From Siphonodentalium dalli (lineage: Eukaryota > Mollusca > Scaphopoda > Gadilida > Siphonodentaliidae), in NCBI GenBank assembly GCA_032622095.1, contig CP136063.1, forward strand, positions 218,135,982-218,199,981: DNA of 64,000 bases, written 5' to 3'. A program made the position numbers and the translations under genes. A model generated the notes under the pieces. It searched no databases. It was not told where the DNA came from and was given only the letters and a program-made list of their open reading frames with translations. Numbering within the stretch: the first letter of the stretch is position 1; the number at the start of each line of letters is the position of its first letter. Below are positions 24,200 through 58,500 of the stretch, piece by piece.

Positions 24200-25400
24200 G
24201 GGGATGAAGAATCTTGGTTGGGGGGGGGGGGGGGGGGCATGAAGAATCTTGGTTGGGGGGAGCATGAAGAATCTTGGTTGTTGAACAGGCCTTTACAGCG
24301 GCCAGGAATCTACGTCGTTAATGTAATCTCTAAACCGTCACTTCAGACGTTCAGGAACCTACGACATTAATGTAATCTCTAAACCGTCACTTCCAATGTT
24401 CAAGAACCTACGTCATTAGTGTAATCTCAAAACCGTCGCTTCAGACATTAAGGAACCTACGTCATGAAAGTAATCTCTATACCGTCGCTTCAGACATTCA
24501 GCAACCCACGTTATTAATGTAATCTCTAAACTGTCGTTTCAGACGTTCAGGAACCTGTGTCATGAAAGTAATCTCTTAACTGTTGTTTCAGACATTCAGG
24601 AACCTAATCTCCAAACTGTCGTTTCAGACTTTCAGGAACCTACGTCACGAATGTATTCTCTAAACTGTCACTTCAGACGTTCAGAAAAATGTCATTAATG
24701 TAATCTCTAAACCATCGCTTCAGACATTCAGGAACCTACATCATTAATGTAATCTCTAAACCATCGCTTCAGATGTTCAGGAACCTAAATCACGAATGTA
24801 ATCTCTAAACCGTCGCTTCAGACGTTCAGAAAACTGTCAATGTAATCTCTAAACCATCGCTTCAGACATTCAGGAACCTACATCATTAATGTAATCTCTA
24901 AACCATCAATTCAGATGTTCAGGAACCTACGTCATTAATGTAATCTCTAAACCATCGCTTCAGACATTCAGGAATCTACGTCATTAATGTAATCTCTAAA
25001 CCTTCGTTTCAGATATTCAGGAAACTACGTCATGAAAGTAATCTCTAAACCGTTGCTTCAGACATTCAGCAACCTACATCATTAATGTAATCTCTAAACT
25101 GTCGTTTCAGATGTTCAGGAACCTACGTCATTAATGTAATCTCTAAACTGTCGTTTCAGACGTTCAGGAACCTGTGTCATGAAAGTAATCTCTTAACTGT
25201 TGCTTCAGTCATTCAGGAACCTACGTCAAGAATGTAATCTCTAAACCGTCACTTCAGACGTTCAGAAACCTACGTCATTAATGTAATCTCTAAACCGTTG
25301 CTTCAGGAACCTACGCCATGAATGTATCTCGAAACCATCGCTTCAGACATTCAGGAATATACACCACGAATGTAATCTATAAACAGTCGCTTCAGGAATT
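24200..25400. repeat. Poly-G lead and 49-bp minisatellite
   Basis: After GAAGAATCTTGGTTGGGGGG repeats (24200-24285), about 22 units with TTCAGGAACCTACGTCATTA and ATGTAATCTCTAAACCGTCG follow, period near 49 bp, some truncated. No spacers or fixed repeats, so not a CRISPR. Confidence 0.9.
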
Positions 25401-25744
25401 GGACAGGCCTTTCATTAGTCTAATTTGGGCACTTCAGGGCAAACCATGGTTCGACCTGGCACGAGGATCAAATGTTAAAACATTTAGACCAAACAACATA
25501 AATCCTTATCATTATATTAGATTTTCGATAATGATTGATTCCGAGATAATTTCTCATTGATATTAAGATATATTGGATGATATAAACATATAAACACAGC
25601 TGCGCAATAGCAAAAATCCCATTATCATGATTATTTTGGGCACATTACCACATTTTGGGCACAGCGTTTACCAACTAATTTGGGGGAATACCCTTTTGTT
25701 GGAATCAAACCACTACGTTTAAATCATAGATACCAGCATGAGGT

Positions 25745-26425
25745 TTATGACGAGAGTCGAGAGCTGCATTAAAGATGCTGTGGCAGTGCATTCTCTTATA
25801 TATGCAAGAATGCACTGGCTTACAAGGTCAAGGTAAATATTGTTTGACCAATGTATTCTCTTATATATCAAGGTTACCATCACCAAATTCACCCTCTGGG
25901 AACCTCATTCTTACCTTGTAAGCCAATGCATTGTCTTAACCCTTTACCCAACAGAACGGCCGTGTGCCAATGCATTCTCTTATATATGCGAGTCGACCAT
26001 AGGTCGCCTCGCATATATAAGAGAATGCATTGGCTTAACACATAAAAAATTATAAAATTGTTAAAGAATATAAGAAAAAATGGTAAAAAGTGTTAAAAAA
26101 AGATTTTTTTTTAGGCCAATGCATTCTCTTATATATGCGAGGCGACCTATGGTCGACTCGCATATATAAGAGAATGCATTGGCACAGGGCATAACTATAA
26201 CCATCACAATGTGGTCAATGAGCCGGTTCCAATGATATCCATATTTGTATGGTTTTCTTGAGATAGACCCAATATATTTTAGGCTGTTGAAGCTTTATTT
26301 GGCCGGTTTTGGCCGGTTTGTTGGGTAAAGGGTTAAACATGCGAGGCTTCGCATATATAAGAGAATGCATTGGCACATTGTTTTCGAATAATTTCAGGAA
26401 GCTCCAGATACAGCATTCATTCACA
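25745..26425. mobile_element. Family C MITE split by a TTAA element
   Basis: Left part GAGAGCTGCATTAAAG to 25935 includes a short family B fragment (25883-25910). The right part resumes at 26337 with CATGCGAGGCTTCGCATATA and ends near the usual CAGGAAGCTCCAG. Confidence 0.75.
25936..26336. mobile_element. 401-bp TTAA element with 18-bp perfect ends
   Basis: TTAACCCTTTACCCAACA at the left is exactly mirrored at the right. Inside are two hairpins with CTCTTATATATGCGAG borrowed from family C. TTAA flanks and CCCTTT ends fit piggyBac-like movers. Confidence 0.9.
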
Positions 26426-26736
26426 TATCTTATTAAATGTGGGTATCGGTTAGTTAATAAGTGTATCAAGTTTTGTTTTACTTTCGGGAACTCAATTAAT
26501 AAATAGATTTGCGAACGAGGCAGTTCACATCCTATTTTCTAATTTGAATTCATAAATACAAAAATATGTTTATATATAGACCTGATATATACAGATCCAC
26601 TAATGGAATGACTTACTCTTGATAAAAAATGTGAAAAGAGTTGGTGGAGTTCCATATGCCAAATGGGTAACAGCCTTGAAGTGGTGCTGTCGAGTTTCGT
26701 GCTATGGCTTCTTTAAAAAATAAACATATTCGTTGG

Positions 26737-27095
26737 TAGGGCTGTAACGATACACTTGTTCATGAGACGATACGAATCACGATACATGATGAACAATATG
26801 ATACATATCATGACGCAATAAATTATTGTTCCCAAATGAATAGCACCTGAATTATCAGAACTGACATGTTTATAGCTGGAGATAGTTCATTTTAAACTAA
26901 AATGAAGTTTAATAGTTAGCTAGATGAGTCAAATACACATAAAAGACATGTAAACTTGAGAGAACATTGCAGATTTTGCTCCTTTACACATGCCCATCTT
27001 CACTTGATTTCCTGTATCGCTATGCACATGACACGATAAAATACATTTAATAGTGTATCGTGACATTTCATTCATGATGAATCGTTACAGCCCTA
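26737..27095. mobile_element. hAT-type MITE with 8-bp duplication
   Basis: TAGGGCTGTAACGATACAC at the left is mirrored by CGTTACAGCCCTA at the right, flanked by TTCGTTGG at 26729-26736 and 27096-27103. These ends are widespread hAT ends in animals. 359 bp, no coding capacity. Confidence 0.93.
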
Positions 27096-27103
27096 TTCGT
27101 TGG

Positions 27104-27797
27104 AAACAACATCAATATCACAACAAATCACAATTTGCCCTGTTAAGTAGCAAGAATTTCTTTGCTAATAAATTGCAACCCGGAAGAGATACACTATCGT
27201 TAACCAGAATTCACATTAGAGAGGAGAAAAATTGTATTACAATCTGAGTTAGAATGGAGATCACATGCTCAGATCCATCTGAGAAACTCACGTCATAAAA
27301 TCAGTCTCTTTTACAAGTGGACTGCAGTAATGCCCAAAGTAATTGACCACTTAACCACAGCAGAATTATGGGTAATTTTTCAGGATTTAGTCCTAAATCC
27401 TGAAAAATTACCCATAATTCTGCTGTGGTTAAGTGGTCAATTACTTTGGGCATTACTGTATAATCTTATCAGCTCTACGTCTCTCAAAATGTGATTCAGA
27501 TTTCATGTGTTGATGGGATTCCGTCTATTCGGTCATGTCTCTGACTGGCATGGGCTCTATTTCATTGGTTGTGCCTTACATCGATTACAATTGACAATTT
27601 TCCCAGACATAGCGAAACACAACACATTTTATAATACAGGCGACATATTCTGTGACAATATTGGGGTGCCAGTTACATGTATCAACACAGATAATGAATT
27701 GGGACAGATATACTGTGTGTGCGATTACAGAAATGACAAGACAGGTTAATGTCTGCTGTCCATCACACAAACACTACATCTATTGTTATATAGTTAT
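27104..27797. other. Intergenic with a family A MITE (27323-27460)
   Basis: 27323-27460 is a shortened TA palindrome (CAGTAATGCCCAAAGTAATT). The 80-codon plus-strand frame 27507-27749 is cysteine-containing but unrecognised. Confidence 0.5.
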
Positions 27798-27925
27798 GAA
27801 CGTTCTATATACATAATAGTCACAGTCCGACAGTCATGAACCTTCATGGCTGATGGATGACATTGCTATGTGAACACGACTAGCATACGTATATAAGCGC
27901 TTGCGAATTAACAAGAAGGCAGTCA
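27798..27925 (+). promoter_or_regulatory. Candidate TATA promoter with two heat-shock-type elements
   Basis: TATATAAG at 27890-27897 is followed 31-35 bp later by CAGTCAGTC initiator-like sequence (27920-27928). Upstream are two GAAnnTTC inverted pairs, GAACGTTC (27798-27805) and GAACCTTC (27838-27845), the basic heat-shock-factor half-site pair. Two-unit sites are weak and occur by chance, so the call rests on the ordered combination. Confidence 0.35.
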
Positions 27926-28006
27926 GTCAGGCAGTCAGTCAATCAGAGAGTTACACCTTTACACGGGCAGAGAGTCTACACAATAAGACCAAGAAAGCCA
28001 GACACA

Positions 28007-28102
28007 ATGCCAGAGAATAGTCCGGGAATGGACTTATACTGTACAGCGAAAGAAACGTCAATGCTACACGAATCCGAGCTAAAAAGGATGTCGATTGTTT
28101 GA
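28007..28102 (+). CDS. Hypothetical 31-codon ORF downstream of candidate promoter
   Basis: ATG at 28007 about 85 nt after the candidate start site; the frame reads MPENSPGMDLYCTAKETSML and stops at TGA 28100-28102. No homologue recognised. It could be a short peptide gene, a first exon, or chance. An AATAAA occurs on the same strand near 28563, so a compact unspliced transcript of about 650 nt is possible, running against the Rab10 3' UTR. Confidence 0.2.
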   Translation: MPENSPGMDLYCTAKETSMLHESELKRMSIV

Positions 28103-29027
28103 GACTGGAGTGAACAATGCCAACCTGCTAAGATGCATATTGTTCAGATGTAAAACTTCATATTGTTTAAGTATTTTTAAAATAATGACGCAATCAATGG
28201 CCAAATTCAATCCCGATTCGTTCGCATCATTTTATTTTTATAACTACGACTTAATACTATGATTTTCACAGACTTTACAAACAGGCATGCACTCCATATT
28301 TGGAAAATGATTTGTGATGTCATATTGGGAATGCCACATCGTTCTAGAAATTAAATCTGAATCACAGTTCCAGAGACAAATATTTGATAAGATTAGGCCA
28401 TCCAAAATTAAACATTTGTTTCTAAGGCATCGCCACATTAAACTAAATGGCCCGAATTGGATATTTTATTTCAATTTTGTATATGACCAAAAAAGTAAGA
28501 AAAAAAACTATAAAATAATTTTGTTTAAAATTTGTTTTGGTACCACAGGTTGTCAGGATATGAAATAAATTTTGGCATGGAAGTTCACCACTATTGGCAC
28601 ATTCAGAGAGTTTTCAGTTCTAGAGTTATTCATCTTTGTTTATCTGGAAATGTTTTTTTTTACCAACATGTCCATACGTATTCAGCATTAATTGCAAAAT
28701 ACATGAAGTATTAACATATTACTTTAAAAATTGCCAGAGAAATAATTAATTTTGAATGGCCTTATCGTCGGCTTTTAAAGAGACTGCTGTAACATATGAC
28801 ACGGCTCAGTAGATATCATATGCTGCTGACTGATCCAGGGGACGTCGGCTCTGTAGATATCATACGCTGCTGACTGATCAAGGTGACGTAGTCTCAGTAG
28901 ATATCATACACTGCTGACTGATCCAGGGGACGTCGGCATGAATTGAGCTGGAGTATGTGTGTTGAAGGGTCTTCATCATGACTGGGGCGAAACATGTCTG
29001 TCACTGATAAAAACAAGTAATTGGGGA
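28103..29027 (-). other. Putative Rab10 3' untranslated region
   Basis: This is the sequence after the Rab10 stop on the minus strand. Candidate AATAAA signals are at 28470-28465 and 28236-28231, which would give a 3' UTR of about 560-800 nt. It includes a 3 x 44-bp repeat (28805-28936). The true end cannot be decided from sequence. Confidence 0.4.
28805..28936. repeat. 3 x 44-bp tandem repeat in Rab10 3' UTR
   Basis: Three head-to-tail 44-bp units, each with GTAGATATCATA, CTGCTGACTGAT and a GACGT core. Units 1 and 3 are nearly identical and unit 2 has several changes. The array starts about 90 nt after the Rab10 stop codon. Confidence 0.9.
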
Positions 29028-52107
<23,080 letters not shown>

Positions 52108-52480
52108 TTTTCAATGCATTCGAAGCGGCGAAAGTGCAAGATGGCGGTGAGTCACTGAAAATATCACAAATCTGGCCGCTATTTTCTTTAATTATGAGTA
52201 TCTATGGACACATTATGATAAAATTAGTTCATGTATTGAAATCAGTTCATGTCTGAAATGAGGAAGATGAATGTGTGAAGAAAGAAACTCCAGATGCAGT
52301 GACTCAATCATCAAAAGCTTCCTGTGTGCTTCCCAAGAAGTTGTCAAAATTTATGTGACGTCACTTCCCGAAATTTCTCGTGACGGCTGGATGAGCATGG
52401 GGCGACAACTCAGTTGTTCTAAGAATAGATCTGACAGGTTTCCACAACTCAAAACTGACGAGACAAGTTTGCGATTTCAA
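52108..52480 (-). promoter_or_regulatory. Rab10 proximal promoter region
   Basis: The 370 bp upstream of the Rab10 ATG are richer in CpG than the flanks. They hold a palindromic CRE core, GTGACGTCAC (52355-52364), overlapping an ETS-like ACTTCC, and an AAGATGGCGG motif (52138-52147, plus strand) matching YY1 and TISU sites. No TATA box is evident. The factor assignments are motif matches only. An 80-codon open frame on the plus strand here shows no recognisable protein. Confidence 0.5.
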
Positions 52481-52822
52481 CTTCGATATTCGATTTGCTT
52501 AAACGACATATAATTTTTTTTTACAGCTCATTAATATGATTAAAGTGTAATTTTCATAACAAAACTTGTAAAGCATGTTATAACATCGGGCGATCGCTTG
52601 CACAAATTATGTAAATTAGGGGGAATTTCTTTGCACATTTGAAGTTATCAATACAACAGGAATACTTCATAAAAGTTTCTACTCATTATTCTACTTTTTA
52701 TGTCACTTATGAGCCATATAAGGCTATATGACCTAATGCGAAACGAGAGGTTGCGAGAATCAAGATGTCGGTGCCCATAAATTGCATAATTGCAGAAAAT
52801 TGAGACTGTATCCTGTTTTCTA

Positions 52823-53719
52823 TGGGAGGCCCTTTATACATTTATTATTTATTTGCGCTTAAGCGCAAATCATTTGCGCTTGAGTACAAATCATTTGCGC
52901 TTAAGCGCAAATATGTGTCTATCAATTTATTTGCGCTTAAGCGCAAATACATAACACTCCCTTCCTTCCCTCTGATTGTGAATGATTGAGTCCATCTCAT
53001 AGTATATTATTATGGGCCCATAGTAATAGCCCCATACAGACTCGAAGTTGAAGAAAAAACATATTTCCATATGCATATCAGCATCTCTGTCCCTGGTGTC
53101 CCAGGAATTGGTGTCTCACTCCCAGAGCTATAGTATATTTTAAATTATTAAAGGGATATCTCCTGCACAGATATATACCATTTCCATGGCCATAAAAAGG
53201 GAATTAGGGGTTAATTACCGGGGGGGGGGGGGCTTGCTTCCTTCATATTATCAGCATCCTTGTCCCCAAGAATGTGTGTCTCACAGAGATCAAGTATATT
53301 TTATAAATGAGACATATCCTGCACAGATCTATACCATTTCCATGTCATAAAAGGGATCTAGGGGTTACTGGGGGATTGCTTCCCTCATATGGTGGGCCTA
53401 TATAGACTTGAGTGATGTGTTTAGGCCTGTGCCATTTAAAATTAATTCAGGGGGGAATCAATGAATATTAATTTTTATTTGCGCTTAAGCGCAAATCATT
53501 TGCGCTTAAGCACAAATATGATCTATTTGCGCTTAATAATTTGCGCTTAAGCGTAAATTATTTTCGCTTAAGCGCAAATGATTTACGCTTAAGCTCAAAT
53601 GATTTACGCTTAAGCGCAAATATTTGCGCTTAAGCGCAAATGATAGAGGTTATTTTCGCTTAAGCGCAAATATTTGCGCTTAAGCGTAAATAAATAATAA
53701 ATGTGAAAAGGGCCTCCCA
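52823..53719. mobile_element. 897-bp TA-flanked element carrying clusters of a 20-bp palindrome
   Basis: TGGGAGGCCCTTT is mirrored by AAAAGGGCCTCCCA with TA outside. Next to each end lie clusters (52850-52950, 53475-53693) of ATTTGCGCTTAAGCGCAAAT, about 14 copies in all, five perfect and the rest with one or a few changes or a missing half. Confidence 0.85.
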
Positions 53720-53883
53720 TAGTTATCAATCGGCTGGAACCAAACCTAATTTAGATAATTTTTGTACATCTAAAACAGCTGTATTGTGAATTTTTTTAAT
53801 CACTAAATCATTTTTTTGTGTCATTGAGTATTTATAGAGATATAAAAAATAAATTCAAGGTGGAATTTACTATAGTCCAGAAT

Positions 53884-55177
53884 CACTGGGGGGAAAACTG
53901 TTTCACAAGAATCGATTCTATCGCCTATCGGGTTCCGTCTCTATCGAATTAAGTCCCGTCTCTTTCGCGACTTGAAACAAATGTTTTCAAAGTTTTGACC
54001 TCCATTTATACACTAAATATTAAAACAGAACGTATTTTACAAAAACTATCGCTAGATTGTGTCTTTGTGCGTAATTATTGGTGATAATAATGCGAAGTCG
54101 GCTATTTTTTGCACATGCACTTAGAAGAGTAATGTGTTTGTGTGCATTTCCTTTGTAAATTAAGCAGAAGTTTGATGCTCATTTTATCGGCCTTTTTACC
54201 TTTTAATTAGACTGAAATATATCTTCTTGTATGGTCGAACACCAGGACACGATTACAGCACAGCTCTCGGTGGCTCCTCACAGTAAAAGACCCTCAAATT
54301 AATCCATCAAAAGAAGCAACGCAATGTTCCGATTCTAATGTGATTTTTATGTTCACGATCGGTTCTTTCGCCCCCCGTTTAATGCAATATTATATTCAAC
54401 CAGAGAGTTCATTCGTGTTTCTAGTTGCCATATTACCATATATGGTTCAAAATATAGTCACAGCAACACCAATATGAGTTTTTCAGTAGTCCCAAAGCAT
54501 CATAGGTTGGATATTAAAGATTATCGGTCGATCATCTTTAATATCTTACCTATGATCGTTTGGGACCACTAAAACTCATCTATTGATTTACTATGGCTAC
54601 ATTTTAAACCATATATGACCATGTATTGTCATTGGGCAACTATATATGTACAATCAAATAATCTGATCGAATATGAATGTACTGTAAACAGGAACGAAAG
54701 AACCGATCGTGAACATAAACATCACAATAGAATCGGAACCTTTTGTTGCTTTTTTGAGGCACTAATTTGAAGGACTTATACGGCGAGGAACCGTCGGGAG
54801 GTATTGTATTATAATTATCTAATGTCCAACCATAAAACTTGACAAGTTTCAGTCCAATTTAAAGTAGACAAGGCCGATAATCTGAGCATCAGAGTGCTGC
54901 TTAATTTTCATGGGAAATGCACCCAAATGCACTACGTCTCTAACTGTGCACAACATGCAGCCGATTTTGCATTACTGTCATCAATAAACACGTACAAAGA
55001 CACAATCTGTCGATTGTTATTGGAGAATACATTCTGTTTTGACATTCAGTCTATAAACAACGGTCAAAACTTTGAAAATGTGTTTTAGAAATCGCGAAAG
55101 AGTCGGAACTTAATTCGATAGAGACGGAACCGGAAGGGCGATATAATCGATTCTTGTGAAACAATTTCCCCCCAATG
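53884..55177. mobile_element. 1.3-kb full-length foldback
   Basis: CACTGGGGGGAAAACTG and TTTCACAAGAATCGATT at the left are mirrored at 55140-55177, and pairing continues inward to a centre near 54530 (TATTAAAGATTATCGGTCGA). Arms differ by many substitutions and small indels. AGAAT flanks both ends. Confidence 0.88.
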
Positions 55178-55549
55178 AGAATAGGAAACCGGCCACGACG
55201 TCATGACGTTCCGGTCGCTACTAAGATATTTGAATTCAGGAGAAGTCGGGCCTGCGCAAAGTCGGCCCTATACGAAGACGGCCCCACTCGAAGATGGCCC
55301 CAGAGAAGTTGGTCCCATATATAAGAGAACCATTGTTTAAAATTATTCTTTATCTATTTTATTATATGAAATAGATAATAATAACATAACAAATGATAAT
55401 ACAATTAACAATTGAATTCAAACAGCGTCACTGTCGTTGTCAGTGATGGGTGCTGAAATATCTGCTATCCTTCGTAGCAGCTGGCTTGTTGTCAATTATC
55501 TATCTCTGATCAGCCTCCAGATGTTAAATATTTATCCCTACATATGTGT

Positions 55550-58500
55550 TAGTCGGGGAGCCAATAAGGTCCACCTGCACCCCCCCCCGATGATTACAAA
55601 TAACCTTATTTTTATTGTTCCCTATGGTATCCAGATAAAGAATCCGGATTTCACCGAAAAATAAAGGTGGCCCTACTAGGTGCTAGAGCCATTTGAATCC
55701 AAGATGGCCGCCATTTCCTCTAATTCCGACCAGCTGTATTTAATCGTTGTAATAGATCGGTTGTTAGCAAAAGACACAGACAAAATGTATGCCATTTTGT
55801 TGGTATGATGTCCTTCTTCAAAATGACGGCAAATAATTTCGAAAAAAATTCAAAATGGCCGCCGAAAAATGATGTCATATGCACGGAAATAGGAAATTTA
55901 ATTAATATTTCACCATATCTTCCATTTTCTTCACATTAATCATTAGTAAATGGCAATGTTTTTGAGACAGGCATCAAGCGTGATATTATAGCGTAATTTT
56001 AAGACATTTGCCATTGACGAGGGTTCAGTAATAGATACAGAAAAAGGATTTGAAAAAGAGGGGTGAAATTTTTTTTGCAAGACGATTTTGCTGTATTTAA
56101 TCGTTGTAATAGATCGGTTGTTAGCAAAAGACACAGACAAAATGTATGCCATTTTGTCGGTATGATGTCCTTCAAAATGACGTCAAATAATTTCGAAAAA
56201 AAATCAAAATGGCCGCCGAAAAATGACGTCATATGCACGAAAATTGGAAATTTAATTAATATCTCACCATATCTTCCATTTTTCTTCACATTAATCCTTA
56301 GTAAATGGCAATGTTTTTGAGACAGGCATCAAGCGTGATATTATAGCGTCATTTTAAGACATTTGCCATTGACGAGGGTTCAGTAATAGATACAGAAAGA
56401 GGATTTGAAAAAGAGGGGTGAAATTTTCGATTTTTTTTGCAAGACGGTCTTGATAGTCATTTTAACGACAAACCACACAGGATGTTAATATAGAATGTCA
56501 ACAACTATGTGCTTTATTTTATTGGACGGATGTTTTACTTCAATGGGAATGAAATTGGTGTAGAACATTTCCAAAATGGCCGCCGAAAATATGAAAAATG
56601 GTAAATATTGTCCCAGGGTGTACTGCAATGGCTTACAAGTTGTGGTTGATATATACAATTGGCTAATCTGTATTATATTCATTGAATACTTACATGTCTG
56701 ATGCACCATGGATCATTGTTTCTATTGTCACCACTGACATCACCAGAAATATTGGATATTTCTCTCACAAACGTGACATAAATATCGGCAAAAATTGGAC
56801 AATTGGACAATTGGACAATTTTTTTAAGTAAAATGCAACTATCATTGGTATCAAAGGTATTTATTGTTTTGGTCTATCTTAAATGTGTCACACTACGGTG
56901 TTTATAGACCAAATTGCTCAAGATGGCTTCCAAAATGGCAACCAAATTTGTAAAAAGTTATTTTTTTACATATATCCCGAACATTATTCTCTGCGTTATC
57001 CGACAAGGTATTAAATTGTGACTCACTTGGTTATTATACGTGTTAGTTAATTAGCTGACAACCACGTTCTATTATGTTTGTCCCAGTTCCGTATGGGGCA
57101 TGACAAATTCATTTTAAAGTTGCAGTATGAAATTTGGCTGAGAACCTCTTTTGTGATTCTTGCCATATTATTGAAAGGAAATGGGCAGAACTTTGAAACG
57201 GAACTGAGATGAACCATAATATGTGGCTATTCTGGTCCATTATGATAAAACATATCAACTGGATATAGGGTGAATGCCAGGGAGTTACTATATGATCACA
57301 GGTAAGGTGAATAGGTATACAGGGAGTTATTGTATGGCCAATGGTGAGACGAGTACATGTATGTATACAATGAGTGACTGTATGATCATAAATGTAATGA
57401 ATAGCTATGCAGGGAGTGACTAAATTGTCATGTGTCAGGTGTATGAGTATACCCGGTGTTCCTGCTTGGTGACTCGTTGCGGTATGGTCATGTGTAGGTT
57501 ATACGGGCATACACATGTGTTGCTATATGGTCATGGGCGAGGGATATGTGTATAGAGCGAGCGGCTATATGGCCATGGATGATGTGCATATGCATACATG
57601 GATTGAATAATAGGTACACACGGGGTGACTATATGACCATAGGTCAGATGAAGGAGTATACCAGGTGCCACGGATGAGGGTATGTGTATAAGCGAGTGGC
57701 TATATGACCATTGGTGAGGTGGATATGTATACCGAGGTGACTATATGGTCATTGTTGTGGTGTTGATGTATATATTGAATGTCTATTTGACCATGTGTGT
57801 GTGGAGAATAGGTATACATGGGATGACCGTAAGGCCAATGGTGAGGTGAATGGGTATACAAGGAGTGACTCTATGGTTATGGGTAATCTTTTGGATTATA
57901 CCCGGTGTACTTGCATTGTGACGCATGGCTGTATGGCCATCCATGGTCATGGGTCAGGCGTACGTTTATACAGTTGGTCACTATATTGTTATGTATGTGG
58001 TGTTTATGCATATATGGAATGACTGTGTGGTAATGGGTGGCTATCGCTCTTCACGTTTAAAGTTCCCCATGTACACAAACACTATCAAGGCGGAGAACTC
58101 TTTGACACGACCTCTCTATTGATTAACATATCCTTGAGTTATTGTGGAAAGCGATAGCCACCCAAATTACACATGTACAACGCACCCCATGACCTCATAT
58201 GTACATACACACCACATAAATGATAATATAGTCACCCACTCTATACACGTACATCTGACCATACAGCCTTGTTTGGCTATACCGGTACATGCCAAAAATG
58301 ACGATACAGCCATGAATCACCATGCATGAACACCAGGTATACTCCTACACCTGACCATATAGTCACTCTATGTATACATATTATTTCACATTCACGATCA
58401 TACAGTCACTCATTTTATACCTATTCACCTCACCATGGACCATACAGCCACTACATGTATATCTATTCGCCATAGCCATGACCATAGAGTCAATCCAGAT

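Noticed and set aside
24295-25400. CRISPR-like regular repeats
   Set aside because: Repeats are contiguous and degenerate with no unique spacers, in a eukaryotic context.
52271-52513. 80-codon plus-strand frame upstream of Rab10
   Set aside because: It lies in the Rab10 promoter region, has no recognisable motif, and contains the CRE and ETS sites.
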